A stretch of 50,971 nucleotides of DNA, from contig CALWYD010000054.1 in NCBI GenBank assembly GCA_944385675.1, positions 1 to 50,971 on the forward strand. The letters are read 5' to 3'. Position 1 is the first letter of the stretch, and every line of letters begins with the position of its first letter. This document shows, piece after piece, positions 8,650-16,373 of this stretch. The notes below the pieces were generated by a model. The model was given only the letters and a program-made list of their open reading frames with translations. It searched no databases and was not told the DNA's origin. Made by a program: the position numbers and the translations under genes. This stretch comes from an uncultured Oscillospiraceae bacterium. GTDB taxonomy: Bacteria; Bacillota; Clostridia; Oscillospirales; Oscillospiraceae.

Positions 8650-11226
8650 TCAGCCCTCCGGGGAAGCGGCTGCTTCGGAGGCCGACTGTGTCAGAAAGAC
8701 CAGGGCGCCCGTGACGTTGTAGTCCACGTCTCCATTCAAATGGCCGGTGGTCTGGAAATCGTAGTCCCCGCTGTTGCGGACGAAGAGCTGATAGGTGCCT
8801 CCGGGGATGTCCGGGATGGTGCCTGCCAGGGAGCCCCCCACCACCCGCTGGGAATACTCCGTCCCGTCCTCAGCCCGCAGGCCCAATTCCAGGGTCAGGC
8901 CTGCCCGGGCGTAGGTGATGTGGTAGGTGAAGCCGCCCCCGCCGGCGGGGATTGTGACGGGGGAGGGGGAGAGCGTCTCCTCTCCGGGGGCCAGCGTTTC
9001 AAAAGACAGGCCGTCCTGCCAGTTATAGGCGGGGGCGCTGTCCGACTGGGGCTGGCCGGACAGCCAGTTCTCATAGAGGTCGTAAATTTCCTGGGCCGTC
9101 CCGGCGGGAAGAGTCCACAGGACAGGCTGGGTGTCGCTCCATGTGTCGTCCGACCTGCCGCAGGAGAGCAGGCAGCCCACCTCTGTCTCCTGGAGCCAGA
9201 GGTGTAATTCGTCCTCCTCGCCCACCTGGATGGTGAGCGCCCCAAGCTCCTCCCCGACGGTCACCCTTCCCGGGTCGCCGGCCTGGGCCGTGTCCCCCTG
9301 GGGGGTGAGGAGCAGCTGGGTGATCCGGTCAAGGGTTTCCGGATCCCGGATGATGCTTAAGGCGCTCATGGCGGACATGGCGGAGTAGTAGATGGTGTCG
9401 GTCTGTTCCAGAGCGGAGTAAACGGTGTCCAGACTGGGGTAGAGGGTCTGCTCTTCACAGATGGCCTGCACCTGGGGCACCAGGTGGTCGGGGATGGAGA
9501 CGGTGTACCAGCTCCCCGCGTCCATGGCTCGGGCGTACCAGCCCTTCTCCGCCCCCTCCAGCCACCAGGGGGCGGCGTGGGAGATCTCATAGAAGGAGGT
9601 GTACCGGGTGAGCCACTCCTCCATGTCGCCCTCCGGTGTCTCATTGCGCCGGACGCACTCCTCGTCCCCCAGGAACAGGGCGGTGAGGGCGGCCTTGAAT
9701 TCCGGGTACTCCACCCGGGTAATGGAGCACTCCCGCTCCACTTGGGCCCAGGCCAGCTCCTCCAGCGCGGCGGCCACCCCCTGATCCAAAGACGCAACCG
9801 GGACATACTCCTCGGCATCCAGTCGGGCAGGAGTGAGAACATAGGTTGTCTCATCGCGGGGAACGGTACACAGGAAGTAGGAGAACTCCCCGTCTTCCGT
9901 GGTCAGGATGAGGGTAGAAGAGGACAGCACGCCGCCATCTGCCCAGTCCAGCTCCACAGGAGTCAACAGGTCATAGGCGGGATTCAGGGCGGCTTTGGCC
10001 GCCTCCAGGAGGTCGTCATCCGCCACGGGGCAGGAATAACTGTCATCGGGATAGGGGGTGGGGCTGTAACGCAGGGAGAGGGCGGACTCAATTTGAGCGC
10101 GGAACTGGGCGTAGTAATCTTCTTCCTTTGTGCCGGAAAAGGTAAACAACACCGCCAGAGCCACCAGGGCCGCCGCCGCAAAGAGGGCGGTCTTTTTTGT
10201 CTCCGGCTTTTTCACCAGCTGGGCAATGCGCTGCTTGATGCTCTTGTTTCCGCCCGTCATGGCGGTGGAGCAGGAGATGAAGTCGCCGGGCCGCAGGGAA
10301 CACCGGGCCACCAGATCCACCAGAGTGCGGCCGTAGGGGATGCGCTCCCCCTCCCCCAGCTGCTGCACCGTCCCCTCGTCGCAGGCCAGCTCACCGTCTC
10401 GCTTGGAGACCAGGACGGCCAGCCACGCCAGGGGGTTGTACCAGTGGAGGGCCAGGGCCAAACACCGCAGGGCCGCCCACAGGTGGTCTTTGTGTCGGTA
10501 GTGGGTGAGCTCGTGGGCCAGAATGTGCCGCCGCTGCACCTCGGGCAGCACCGCCGCCGCCGGAGTGAGGTAGACGGCCGGGCGGAACAGGCCGAAGAGG
10601 CAGGGGGAGGGAATACAGTCCGCAATATAGACCGGAAGATTTATGTTTTGTACCGGAAAAGCGCGCCGGGCGCGGCGGAGTATCCAGACAAACCGGAGGT
10701 TGCAGGTGATAAAAACCCCGGCCAGCAGGCCCACACCCAGCGCCCAGAAGTACAGATAGTGCTGATACCAGGTCCAGATGGGGACGGTGGTGACCACGGT
10801 GTCCCCATCCTGGGTGTGCTGGATGTACTGTCCGTGGTAGGGGTCACCGGGGAGGTACTCAAAAGCAGAGCCCACTACCGCCTCCTCGGAGAGGTCGGGG
10901 GCCTGGGTGTAAATGGGCGTGCTGGGGGAATTGAGGTCGGAGAGATGCTCTTCAAAGGGCCGCTCCAGAATCTGGATCAGAGAGGGCAGCTGGGTCCCGG
11001 ACACCGGCAGATCAATGGGCAGCTGAACCGGCAACAACGCCCGCACCAGTACTATTCCCCACAGGGCGTACTGCACTCGGGCAGACAATCGGGAGCGAAA
11101 GACGCGGTTCAGAGTCAGCACCACCAGAATTAAAACCGTAAGCGTGGAGGCCCACGAAAGAAGCACATCCCCCTCCCACAGGGCGGGAAGCAGCGTCTGA
11201 ATCAGGTTCTGAACAAACAGCTTCAT
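8650..11226 (-). CDS. BlaR1-like M56 family membrane metallopeptidase with unusual sensor region
   Basis: An 858-residue integral membrane protein. N-terminal segments near 20-40 and 52-68 and a helix at about 158-180 frame a cytoplasmic M56 zinc-protease domain with HELTH (His238, Glu239, His242) and the downstream ELACDE metal-ligand motif. A further membrane helix at about 348-364 leads into a roughly 490-residue, presumably extracellular, acidic C-terminal region. In BlaR1/MecR1 this position holds a penicillin-binding transpeptidase domain. I see no SxxK/SxN/KTG set here, so the signal is probably not a beta-lactam. Its start overlaps the stop of the BlaI-type repressor gene by four bases (ATGA). 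The pair should work as sensor-protease and cleavable repressor; the target genes beyond autoregulation are unknown. Confidence 0.85.
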   Translation of the reverse strand: MKLFVQNLIQTLLPALWEGDVLLSWASTLTVLILVVLTLNRVFRSRLSARVQYALWGIVLVRALLPVQLPIDLPVSGTQLPSLIQILERPFEEHLSDLNSPSTPIYTQAPDLSEEAVVGSAFEYLPGDPYHGQYIQHTQDGDTVVTTVPIWTWYQHYLYFWALGVGLLAGVFITCNLRFVWILRRARRAFPVQNINLPVYIADCIPSPCLFGLFRPAVYLTPAAAVLPEVQRRHILAHELTHYRHKDHLWAALRCLALALHWYNPLAWLAVLVSKRDGELACDEGTVQQLGEGERIPYGRTLVDLVARCSLRPGDFISCSTAMTGGNKSIKQRIAQLVKKPETKKTALFAAAALVALAVLFTFSGTKEEDYYAQFRAQIESALSLRYSPTPYPDDSYSCPVADDDLLEAAKAALNPAYDLLTPVELDWADGGVLSSSTLILTTEDGEFSYFLCTVPRDETTYVLTPARLDAEEYVPVASLDQGVAAALEELAWAQVERECSITRVEYPEFKAALTALFLGDEECVRRNETPEGDMEEWLTRYTSFYEISHAAPWWLEGAEKGWYARAMDAGSWYTVSIPDHLVPQVQAICEEQTLYPSLDTVYSALEQTDTIYYSAMSAMSALSIIRDPETLDRITQLLLTPQGDTAQAGDPGRVTVGEELGALTIQVGEEDELHLWLQETEVGCLLSCGRSDDTWSDTQPVLWTLPAGTAQEIYDLYENWLSGQPQSDSAPAYNWQDGLSFETLAPGEETLSPSPVTIPAGGGGFTYHITYARAGLTLELGLRAEDGTEYSQRVVGGSLAGTIPDIPGGTYQLFVRNSGDYDFQTTGHLNGDVDYNVTGALVFLTQSASEAAASPEG

Positions 11227-11603
11227 GACTCCTTCGCCTCCGCTTTGCGCAGAATCTCATAGAGCTGGTCGATCTCCTCCCGGCTCAGGGCCTTATCCTG
11301 GGCCATGGCGGACACCATCATGCCTACGCTGCCCTGATATACCTTCTCCAGGAAGGAGCGGGTCTCTCTAGCCGCCGCTCCCCGCCGCTCTACCGCCGGG
11401 GTATAGTGCCGGGTTCTTCCTGCTGCCGTGGCCCTGATAAGCCCCTTTTCCTCCATCCGGCGCAGAGTGGTGAGAGTGGTACTCTTGGCCCAGCCCACCT
11501 TACACTTCAATTCTGAGACCAGTTCCATGGCGGTCCGGGGGTTGCGTTCCCAGAGACAGTCCAGCACATACCACTCACTGTTGGTCAAAGACAGTTCCTC
11601 CAC
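11223..11603 (-). CDS. BlaI/MecI/CopY family transcriptional repressor
   Basis: A 126-residue winged-helix repressor. The N-terminal domain carries LTNSEWYVLDCLWERNPRTA, then WAKSTTLTTLRRMEEKGLI as recognition helix and wing. The C-terminal part (from about 75) is the dimerisation helix set that M56 partners cleave. The start is GTG at 11603: AAGGAGG (complement of 11613-11619) is correctly spaced, whereas the upstream ATG at 11642 lies inside the promoter. It is the first gene of the operon and overlaps the M56 gene by four bases. Two dyads over its promoter indicate autorepression. Confidence 0.92.
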   Translation of the reverse strand: MEELSLTNSEWYVLDCLWERNPRTAMELVSELKCKVGWAKSTTLTTLRRMEEKGLIRATAAGRTRHYTPAVERRGAAARETRSFLEKVYQGSVGMMVSAMAQDKALSREEIDQLYEILRKAEAKES

Positions 11604-11617
11604 GGCGGGTATCCTCC

Positions 11618-11638
11618 TTGGTCTATATTGTAGACCAA
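11618..11638. promoter_or_regulatory. BlaI-type operator dyad 1
   Basis: Perfect inverted repeat TTGGTCTA (11618-11625), five-base spacer, TAGACCAA (11631-11638), overlapping the predicted transcription start and the edge of the -10. BlaI-type repressors bind dyads of this size. The sequence assignment is inference from position. Confidence 0.7.
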
Positions 11639-11666
11639 TCATATCACAATTGGTCTACAACGTCAA
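11638..11666 (-). promoter_or_regulatory. Promoter of the blaI-M56 operon
   Basis: On the minus strand, TTGACG (complement of 11661-11666), exactly 17 bp, and TATGAT (complement of 11638-11643). The start point would fall near 11631, inside the first operator dyad. Confidence 0.8.
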
Positions 11667-11670
11667 CCAA
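11650..11670. promoter_or_regulatory. BlaI-type operator dyad 2 (imperfect)
   Basis: TTGGTCTA (11650-11657), five-base spacer, TCAACCAA (11663-11670). The left arm is identical to dyad 1 and the right arm has two mismatches. It covers the -35 and lies 32 bp (about three helical turns) from dyad 1, the usual two-site arrangement of bla/mec operators. Confidence 0.6.
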
Positions 11671-11689
11671 TAAAAATACACAAACGTTA

Positions 11690-11709
11690 TATCGAACAAA
11701 TTTTCGATA
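11690..11709. promoter_or_regulatory. Unassigned dyad upstream of the SLOG gene promoter
   Basis: Perfect inverted repeat TATCGAA (11690-11696), six-base spacer, TTCGATA (11703-11709). It ends six bases before the -35 of the rightward promoter and differs from the TTGGTCTA dyads, so it probably binds another regulator. Confidence 0.4.
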
Positions 11710-11715
11710 ATATAA

Positions 11716-11744
11716 TTGACTTCCTGTCCGGGCTGTATTACAAT
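11716..11744 (+). promoter_or_regulatory. Promoter of the SLOG-queH unit
   Basis: TTGACT (11716-11721), 17-bp spacer, TACAAT (11739-11744), followed by RBS-like AAGGGAAGGGGG before the ATG at 11777. Confidence 0.7.
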
Positions 11745-11776
11745 AGGCTGCAGGATAAGGGAAGGGGGCGGCTTGA

Positions 11777-12292
11777 ATGGAGCGGACGACCACCTGCTGT
11801 TTTACGGGCCACCGTCCGGATAAGTTACCCTGGGGGACAGATGAATCAGATCCCCGCTGTGTAGCGCTGAAGAGGCGGCTGGAGGGGGAACTGGAGAAGG
11901 CCTATCAGGCGGGCTACCGCCACTTTATGTGCGGCATGGCCCGGGGAGCGGATTTTTATTTTGCCCAGGCAGTGCTGGAACTGCGGGATCGGCGGCCAGG
12001 GGTGACACTGGAGGGGGTTCGGCCCTGTGAGAGTCAGGCGGACGGCTGGGCGGAGGCGGATCGGTGCCGCTACCAGGAGATTTTGGACCGGTGCGACTAT
12101 GAGACATTGGTGCAGTACCGCTATGACCGAGGGTGTATGGCCCGGCGCAACCGGTACATGGTGGATCATGCCGCCCGTATTATCGCCGTTTACAACGGTG
12201 TGCCCCGGGGGGGCACTGCCCAAACCCTGCTGTATGCCATGCGCCAGGGGTTGGAGAGCCGTATTCTGTCTCCGGAGAGGGAGGAGCCATGA
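11777..12292 (+). CDS. SLOG-family (DUF1273-like) nucleotide-binding protein
   Basis: A 171-residue protein starting TTTCCFTGHRPDKLPWG, the signature of the DUF1273/SLOG group, followed by GYRHFMCGMARGADFYFAQAVLELR and near the end IIAVYNGVPRGGTAQTLLYA. SLOG domains form a Rossmann-like fold that binds nucleotide-derived ligands; the role of this subgroup is not known. The stop overlaps the queH start (ATGA at 12289-12292), so the two are translationally coupled. Confidence 0.85.
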   Translation: MERTTTCCFTGHRPDKLPWGTDESDPRCVALKRRLEGELEKAYQAGYRHFMCGMARGADFYFAQAVLELRDRRPGVTLEGVRPCESQADGWAEADRCRYQEILDRCDYETLVQYRYDRGCMARRNRYMVDHAARIIAVYNGVPRGGTAQTLLYAMRQGLESRILSPEREEP

Positions 12293-12846
12293 ACACTTTA
12301 ATGCATATCTGCTGTGCCCCCTGTGCCAACCGTCCTATTGATCTGCTGCGGGGGGAGGGGGTGGGGGTGACCGGTTTCTGGTTTAACCCCAACATTCACC
12401 CGTACACGGAGTACCAGGCCAGGAAGCACACCCTGGAGGAGTACGCCAAGGAGATTGGGATGAAGCTGATCATTGGGGGCACCTATGACCTGCGCCCGTT
12501 TATTACTGCTGTGGCCGGCAATATTGACGGCCGGTGCGCCTACTGCTACCGGGTGCGCATGGAGGAGACGGCCCGCTATGCCGCCCAGCATGGCTTTGAC
12601 AGCTTTACTACCTCTTTGCTCATCTCGCCCTATCAAAAGCATGAGGTCATTGCTGCTGTGGCCCGGGAGATGGGGGAGAAGTATAGGGTGGAGTTTCTCT
12701 ACCGGGACTTCCGGCCCCTGTTTCAGGCCGGACAGGAATTTGCCCGGGCCCACGGATTTTATATGCAGAAGTACTGCGGCTGTATTTTCAGCGAGGAAGA
12801 GCGCTACCGGAAGCGCAGGAAAAAGCCGGAGCAGCCGGAGCAATAG
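12289..12846 (+). CDS. queH: Epoxyqueuosine reductase QueH
   Basis: A 185-residue protein of the QueH (formerly DUF208) family, which reduces epoxyqueuosine in tRNA to queuosine in the last step of that modification. The diagnostic cysteines are present: ICCAPC near the N-terminus (residues 8-12), RCAYCYRVRM near 82, and YCGC near 163, expected to hold an iron-sulfur cluster and metal site. The motif NPNIHPYTEYQARK is also typical. Start ATG 12289 overlaps the upstream stop and has GGAGAGGGAGGAG just before it. A strong terminator follows. Confidence 0.93.
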   Translation: MNTLMHICCAPCANRPIDLLRGEGVGVTGFWFNPNIHPYTEYQARKHTLEEYAKEIGMKLIIGGTYDLRPFITAVAGNIDGRCAYCYRVRMEETARYAAQHGFDSFTTSLLISPYQKHEVIAAVAREMGEKYRVEFLYRDFRPLFQAGQEFARAHGFYMQKYCGCIFSEEERYRKRRKKPEQPEQ

Positions 12847-12854
12847 GCAGAACA

Positions 12855-12888
12855 CGGGCCGGGAGGCAGAGCTCCCGGCCCGCTTTTT
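12855..12888 (+). terminator. Terminator after queH
   Basis: An 11-bp stem CGGGCCGGGAG (12855-12865) pairs with CTCCCGGCCCG (12872-12882), followed by CTTTTTG. Confidence 0.88.
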
Positions 12889-12965
12889 GAAGAGCAGTTA
12901 CATCAAAACCGGGTGGGTGCTTTTGTTTTTGAGTGGGATATGCTAGACTATAGGGCGGTGATGAT

Positions 12966-14543
12966 ATGATTCGCGTTGGAAACATCCGCCTTCCGGTGGA
13001 TGGGGATCTGGAACTTTTAAGAAAACGGACAGCCCAGGCACTGGGGGTGCGCCCAGGGGCCCTGGGAAAGCTGGAGATCGTGCGTCAGTCCATCGATGCC
13101 AGAAACCGCAGGGACGTACACTATCTCTATACAGTGGAGCTATCCCTGGCTGGTGAAGAGAGACTGGTAAAGAGTGCCCCGGGGCGGTGGATTTCCCTGG
13201 TGCAGCCCCAGCCCTATGTATTCCCTCAAGTGGGCCGCTGTTCACCCCTGCCGCCGGTGGTGGTGGGCATGGGGCCGGCGGGGCTGTTTGCCGCGCTGTA
13301 CCTGGCCCGGGCAGGGCTGCCCTGCGTGGTGCTGGAGCGGGGACAGGATGTGGACGCCCGGACGGCGGCAGTGGAGCGGTTTTGGGGAGGCGGCTTGCTG
13401 GACCCGGAGTGCAACGTTCAGTTCGGAGAGGGAGGCGCCGGGACCTTTTCCGACGGTAAGCTGACCACCGGCACCCACGACAGCCGTATCTCCGCGGTGC
13501 TGGGCACCCTGGTGGAGGCGGGAGCGCCGCAGGATGTGAAGTACTCCCACCGGCCCCATGTGGGTACCGACGTGCTGCGCCGGGTGGTGAAAAATATCCG
13601 CGGCCGGCTGCAGAAACTGGGGTGTGAGGTGCGCTTCGGCCACCGGCTGGAGGGGCTGAAAGTCTCGGGGGGACAGTTGTCTGCTCTGGAGGTGGAGGGC
13701 CCACAGGGGCGCTACACCCTGCCCTGTGACGCTCTGGTGCTGGCCCCGGGCCACTCAGCAAGGGATACCTTTGCCATGCTGGCCCAGGCGGAGGTGCCAA
13801 TGGAAAAGAAGAACTTTGCCATTGGGGTGCGCATCGAACATCGGCAACGGGACGTGAGCATGCGCCAGTACGGGGACTTCTGGAACCGGCTGCCCCCTTC
13901 CGACTACAAGCTGGCCTGCCACCTGCCCGGCGGCCGCTCCGCCTTTACCTTTTGTGTCTGCCCTGGAGGCCAAGTGGTGGCCGCCGCTTCCCAGACGGGA
14001 GGCGTGGTGACCAACGGCATGAGTCTGCGGGCCCGGGACGGAGAGACCATCAACGGCGGACTGCTGGTGGGAGTGGGGCCGGAGGATTTCCCCGGGGACG
14101 TGCTCTCCGGCGTGCGCTTTCAGGAGCAGTGGGAGGGGGCGGCCTTTCGCCTGGGAGGTGGGGATTTTTCTGCCCCGGCCCAGCGGGTGGAGGACTTTCT
14201 GCTCTGCCGGCCCTCGGAGGGGGTGGGGAGCATCCGGCCCACCTACCGTCCCGGCGTGGTCTGGACGGACCTGGAGGGTTGCCTGCCCAATTATGTCACC
14301 GCCACCCTGCGCCAGGCCATCCCCCTGATGGACCGGAAGCTGCGGGGCTTTGCCTGTCCGGACGGGGTGCTCACGGGGGTGGAGACTCGTTCTTCTTCCC
14401 CCATACGCATTTTACGCAATGAGAATTTCCAGTCTCCTCTGCGGGGTTTGTACCCTTGCGGAGAGGGAGCGGGTTACGCCGGAGGCATCGTGTCTGCAGC
14501 AGTGGACGGCATCCGAGTGGCGGAGGCCGTGGCTAGGGGCTAG
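12966..14543 (+). CDS. FAD-dependent dehydrogenase (COG2509 type)
   Basis: A 525-residue flavoprotein of the uncharacterised FAD-dependent dehydrogenase group COG2509. After an N-terminal roughly 90-residue alpha/beta domain (IRVGNIRLPVDG, KRTAQALGV) comes a Rossmann fold with GMGPAGLFAALYLARAG (GxGxxG at 101-106) ending in an acidic ribose-binding LERG. Other family blocks are NVQFGEGGAGTFSDGKLTTG near 155, HVGTDVLRRVV, and the C-terminal PCGEGAGYAGGIVSAAVDGI, which closes over FAD. Its electron donor and acceptor are unknown. It is monocistronic, between two terminators. Confidence 0.88.
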   Translation: MIRVGNIRLPVDGDLELLRKRTAQALGVRPGALGKLEIVRQSIDARNRRDVHYLYTVELSLAGEERLVKSAPGRWISLVQPQPYVFPQVGRCSPLPPVVVGMGPAGLFAALYLARAGLPCVVLERGQDVDARTAAVERFWGGGLLDPECNVQFGEGGAGTFSDGKLTTGTHDSRISAVLGTLVEAGAPQDVKYSHRPHVGTDVLRRVVKNIRGRLQKLGCEVRFGHRLEGLKVSGGQLSALEVEGPQGRYTLPCDALVLAPGHSARDTFAMLAQAEVPMEKKNFAIGVRIEHRQRDVSMRQYGDFWNRLPPSDYKLACHLPGGRSAFTFCVCPGGQVVAAASQTGGVVTNGMSLRARDGETINGGLLVGVGPEDFPGDVLSGVRFQEQWEGAAFRLGGGDFSAPAQRVEDFLLCRPSEGVGSIRPTYRPGVVWTDLEGCLPNYVTATLRQAIPLMDRKLRGFACPDGVLTGVETRSSSPIRILRNENFQSPLRGLYPCGEGAGYAGGIVSAAVDGIRVAEAVARG

Positions 14544-14566
14544 ATGTTTCTTCCATTTAAATTGGG

Positions 14567-14597
14567 AAAAAGAGCTGCCTTAAGGCAGCTCTTTTTT
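14567..14597. terminator. Palindromic terminator
   Basis: AAAAAGAGCTGCCTT is followed immediately by its complement AAGGCAGCTCTTTTT, ending in a T-run. Confidence 0.88.
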
Positions 14598-14847
14598 GTC
14601 TCTGGAGAAAATGAGAATGTATGTTTGCACATAGAAGGAGAAAAGTGCTGGGCGCCCGCAGCAAGATGGAAAAGAAAAAGAAAACCAATAAACCTCAGCA
14701 GGCAGTCTTGCAAGAAAATAAACGAAATTTTGCAAAATGAAATGATTTTTGGGAACGGCGGCTGAAGGTTAACGTAACGGAAGTGAAGAAATATAGCCAT
14801 GTTATTTCGCATAATATTTTTAATACCTGTTCTTACAGATTCACCAC
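14598..14847. other. Intergenic region with TTGCAA-centred palindromes
   Basis: No convincing gene. It contains two perfect palindromes centred on TTGCAA: TCTTGCAAGA (14706-14715) and ATTTTGCAAAAT (14727-14738), spaced 22 bp apart. A third TTGCAA lies downstream at 14883-14888, just after the predicted promoter of the symporter gene. They may be operator half-sites; nothing else is recognisable. Confidence 0.4.
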
Positions 14848-14878
14848 TTGACTTTCGTATTACTCGAGGGATTATGAT
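14848..14878 (+). promoter_or_regulatory. Candidate symporter-GGT promoter with MerR-type 19-bp spacing
   Basis: TTGACT (14848-14853) and TATGAT (14873-14878) are separated by 19 bp. Spacers of 19-20 bp are typical of promoters that MerR-family activators untwist, and a MerR gene lies in the same cluster at 18184. An alternative reading with ATTATG as -10 gives an ordinary 17-bp spacer. Confidence 0.5.
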
Positions 14879-14938
14879 GAATTTGCAAGATGAGAGGGAA
14901 CCGGATTTCTTGTAAAAATAAAAATGGAGGGAAAAGAA

Positions 14939-16327
14939 ATGTTAATCGCAACATGGCTGATTGTGTTCGCAATTATCATTGGCCTTGGCATCTACACGGG
15001 TACGAAAATCAAAGATGCAGATCAATGGTCCGGCGCGGATCGCTCCAGCACTGCGTGGAGCATCGGCTGCATGCTGGCCGCCTGGCAGATTGGCGGCATT
15101 AGCATTGTAGGCGCAGCACAAAACGGATATGTCTTTGGCATTTCTGCATTGTGGTACTCCGTAGCAGGAAGCGTATATTTCCTGGCTGTTGCCATCATGG
15201 CAAGGGTGATGCGGGAAAAGATGCCTTCCATCTCCATCTCCAGCTACCTTGAGAATCGATACTCCACTAGAAATGCCAGACTTTACTCCTATATCTGGGT
15301 ACTGTTTGGCTTTTTCTACATTCCAATCCAGCTCAAAACGATTGCATCTCTGATTCAGATTGTGGTTCCCGCCTTTGATGCCAAGCTGGCCATGGTGGTA
15401 GGGCTGTTGATTGCGGCCATTTACACGGGCTTTGCGGGCATGAAAGGCTCTGAGATGATCGGGAAAATTGTCTGCATTGCTACCTACGTCCTTCTGGTGG
15501 GATTTGTAGCCGTTCACCTGAGCAAGATGGGCGGCTACAGCGGATTGCTTCAGCAGCTGCCTGCGGGATATGACAGGATCATTGCGGGAGATTACTCGGT
15601 GCAGTCCATTATCGCCATGGTATTTGGGGATATGTTCAGTTGCTCGGCCATGCAGTCAGTGCTGCAGCCTGTAATGGGTGCCAAGGACGTGAAGGCGGCC
15701 AGGGGCGGCTGTATTATTGGATTTTTGTTTGCCGCTCCTATCTGTGTGGTGACTGGCCTTATCGGCATGATTGGCCGGGCAACCACGGATACCCTGGGCG
15801 ATGGTGCCACCGCCTTTGCGTGGACCATTCGCGAGCTAAATAGCCCCCTTGTGGCCGGTATCATTTTTGCCGTTGTCACCATGATTATTGCCGCCACTAT
15901 GTCCACTATGATGCTGGCCAGCGGTACGGTACTCTCGGGTATCTATAAGTCTCAGATTAACAAGGAGGCGACCAGTGGGCAGATGCTGACCTTCTCCCGT
16001 GTGGGCACTGTTGTATTTTCTATCTGCACGTTGCTCCCGGCGTTCCTGATGCCCTCCGCTTCCCTGACCTCTATGTTCCTTACACTGATTTATATTGCCA
16101 CCGGACCGGTCAGCTTTTCTGTGTTTGCCGGCCTGCTCTGGAAACGGGCCAACGCCAGATCCTCCTTCTGGAGCATGCTGGTGGGCGTGGTAGTAGGTGT
16201 TGCCTGGTTCTCTCTGGGCTACAACAACACCCTGGAGACCATCTACCCCGTTATTTTCTTCAGCTATCTGGTGGGGGTTGTCATTACCTTGCTCACCACC
16301 AGGAAGGAAGCCGTGCCTGCACAGTAA
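14939..16327 (+). CDS. Sodium:solute symporter family transporter
   Basis: A 462-residue protein with about twelve to thirteen hydrophobic segments and the SSS-family pattern: IGLGIYTGTKIKDADQW after helix 1, then WQIGGISIVGAAQNGYVFG in the substrate/sodium core. The family uses sodium to import amino acids, sugars or osmolytes; the substrate is not evident. Start ATG 14939 is preceded by TGGAGGG; an in-frame ATG at 14924 lies within that site. It is followed after 46 bp by a gamma-glutamyltransferase, which suggests that the pair takes up and processes gamma-glutamyl compounds or their products. Confidence 0.85.
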   Translation: MLIATWLIVFAIIIGLGIYTGTKIKDADQWSGADRSSTAWSIGCMLAAWQIGGISIVGAAQNGYVFGISALWYSVAGSVYFLAVAIMARVMREKMPSISISSYLENRYSTRNARLYSYIWVLFGFFYIPIQLKTIASLIQIVVPAFDAKLAMVVGLLIAAIYTGFAGMKGSEMIGKIVCIATYVLLVGFVAVHLSKMGGYSGLLQQLPAGYDRIIAGDYSVQSIIAMVFGDMFSCSAMQSVLQPVMGAKDVKAARGGCIIGFLFAAPICVVTGLIGMIGRATTDTLGDGATAFAWTIRELNSPLVAGIIFAVVTMIIAATMSTMMLASGTVLSGIYKSQINKEATSGQMLTFSRVGTVVFSICTLLPAFLMPSASLTSMFLTLIYIATGPVSFSVFAGLLWKRANARSSFWSMLVGVVVGVAWFSLGYNNTLETIYPVIFFSYLVGVVITLLTTRKEAVPAQ

Positions 16328-16373
16328 TGTCTGGGCAGGGCTAAACGCATTGAGAGAAAGGAGCGGGTGAATA

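Noticed and set aside
9484-11133. Long open frame (about 549 codons) on the plus strand opposite the M56 gene
   Set aside because: It is antisense to a well-supported M56 protease with HELTH motif and RBS. The translation has low complexity (Gly, Gln, His rich) and no recognisable domain.
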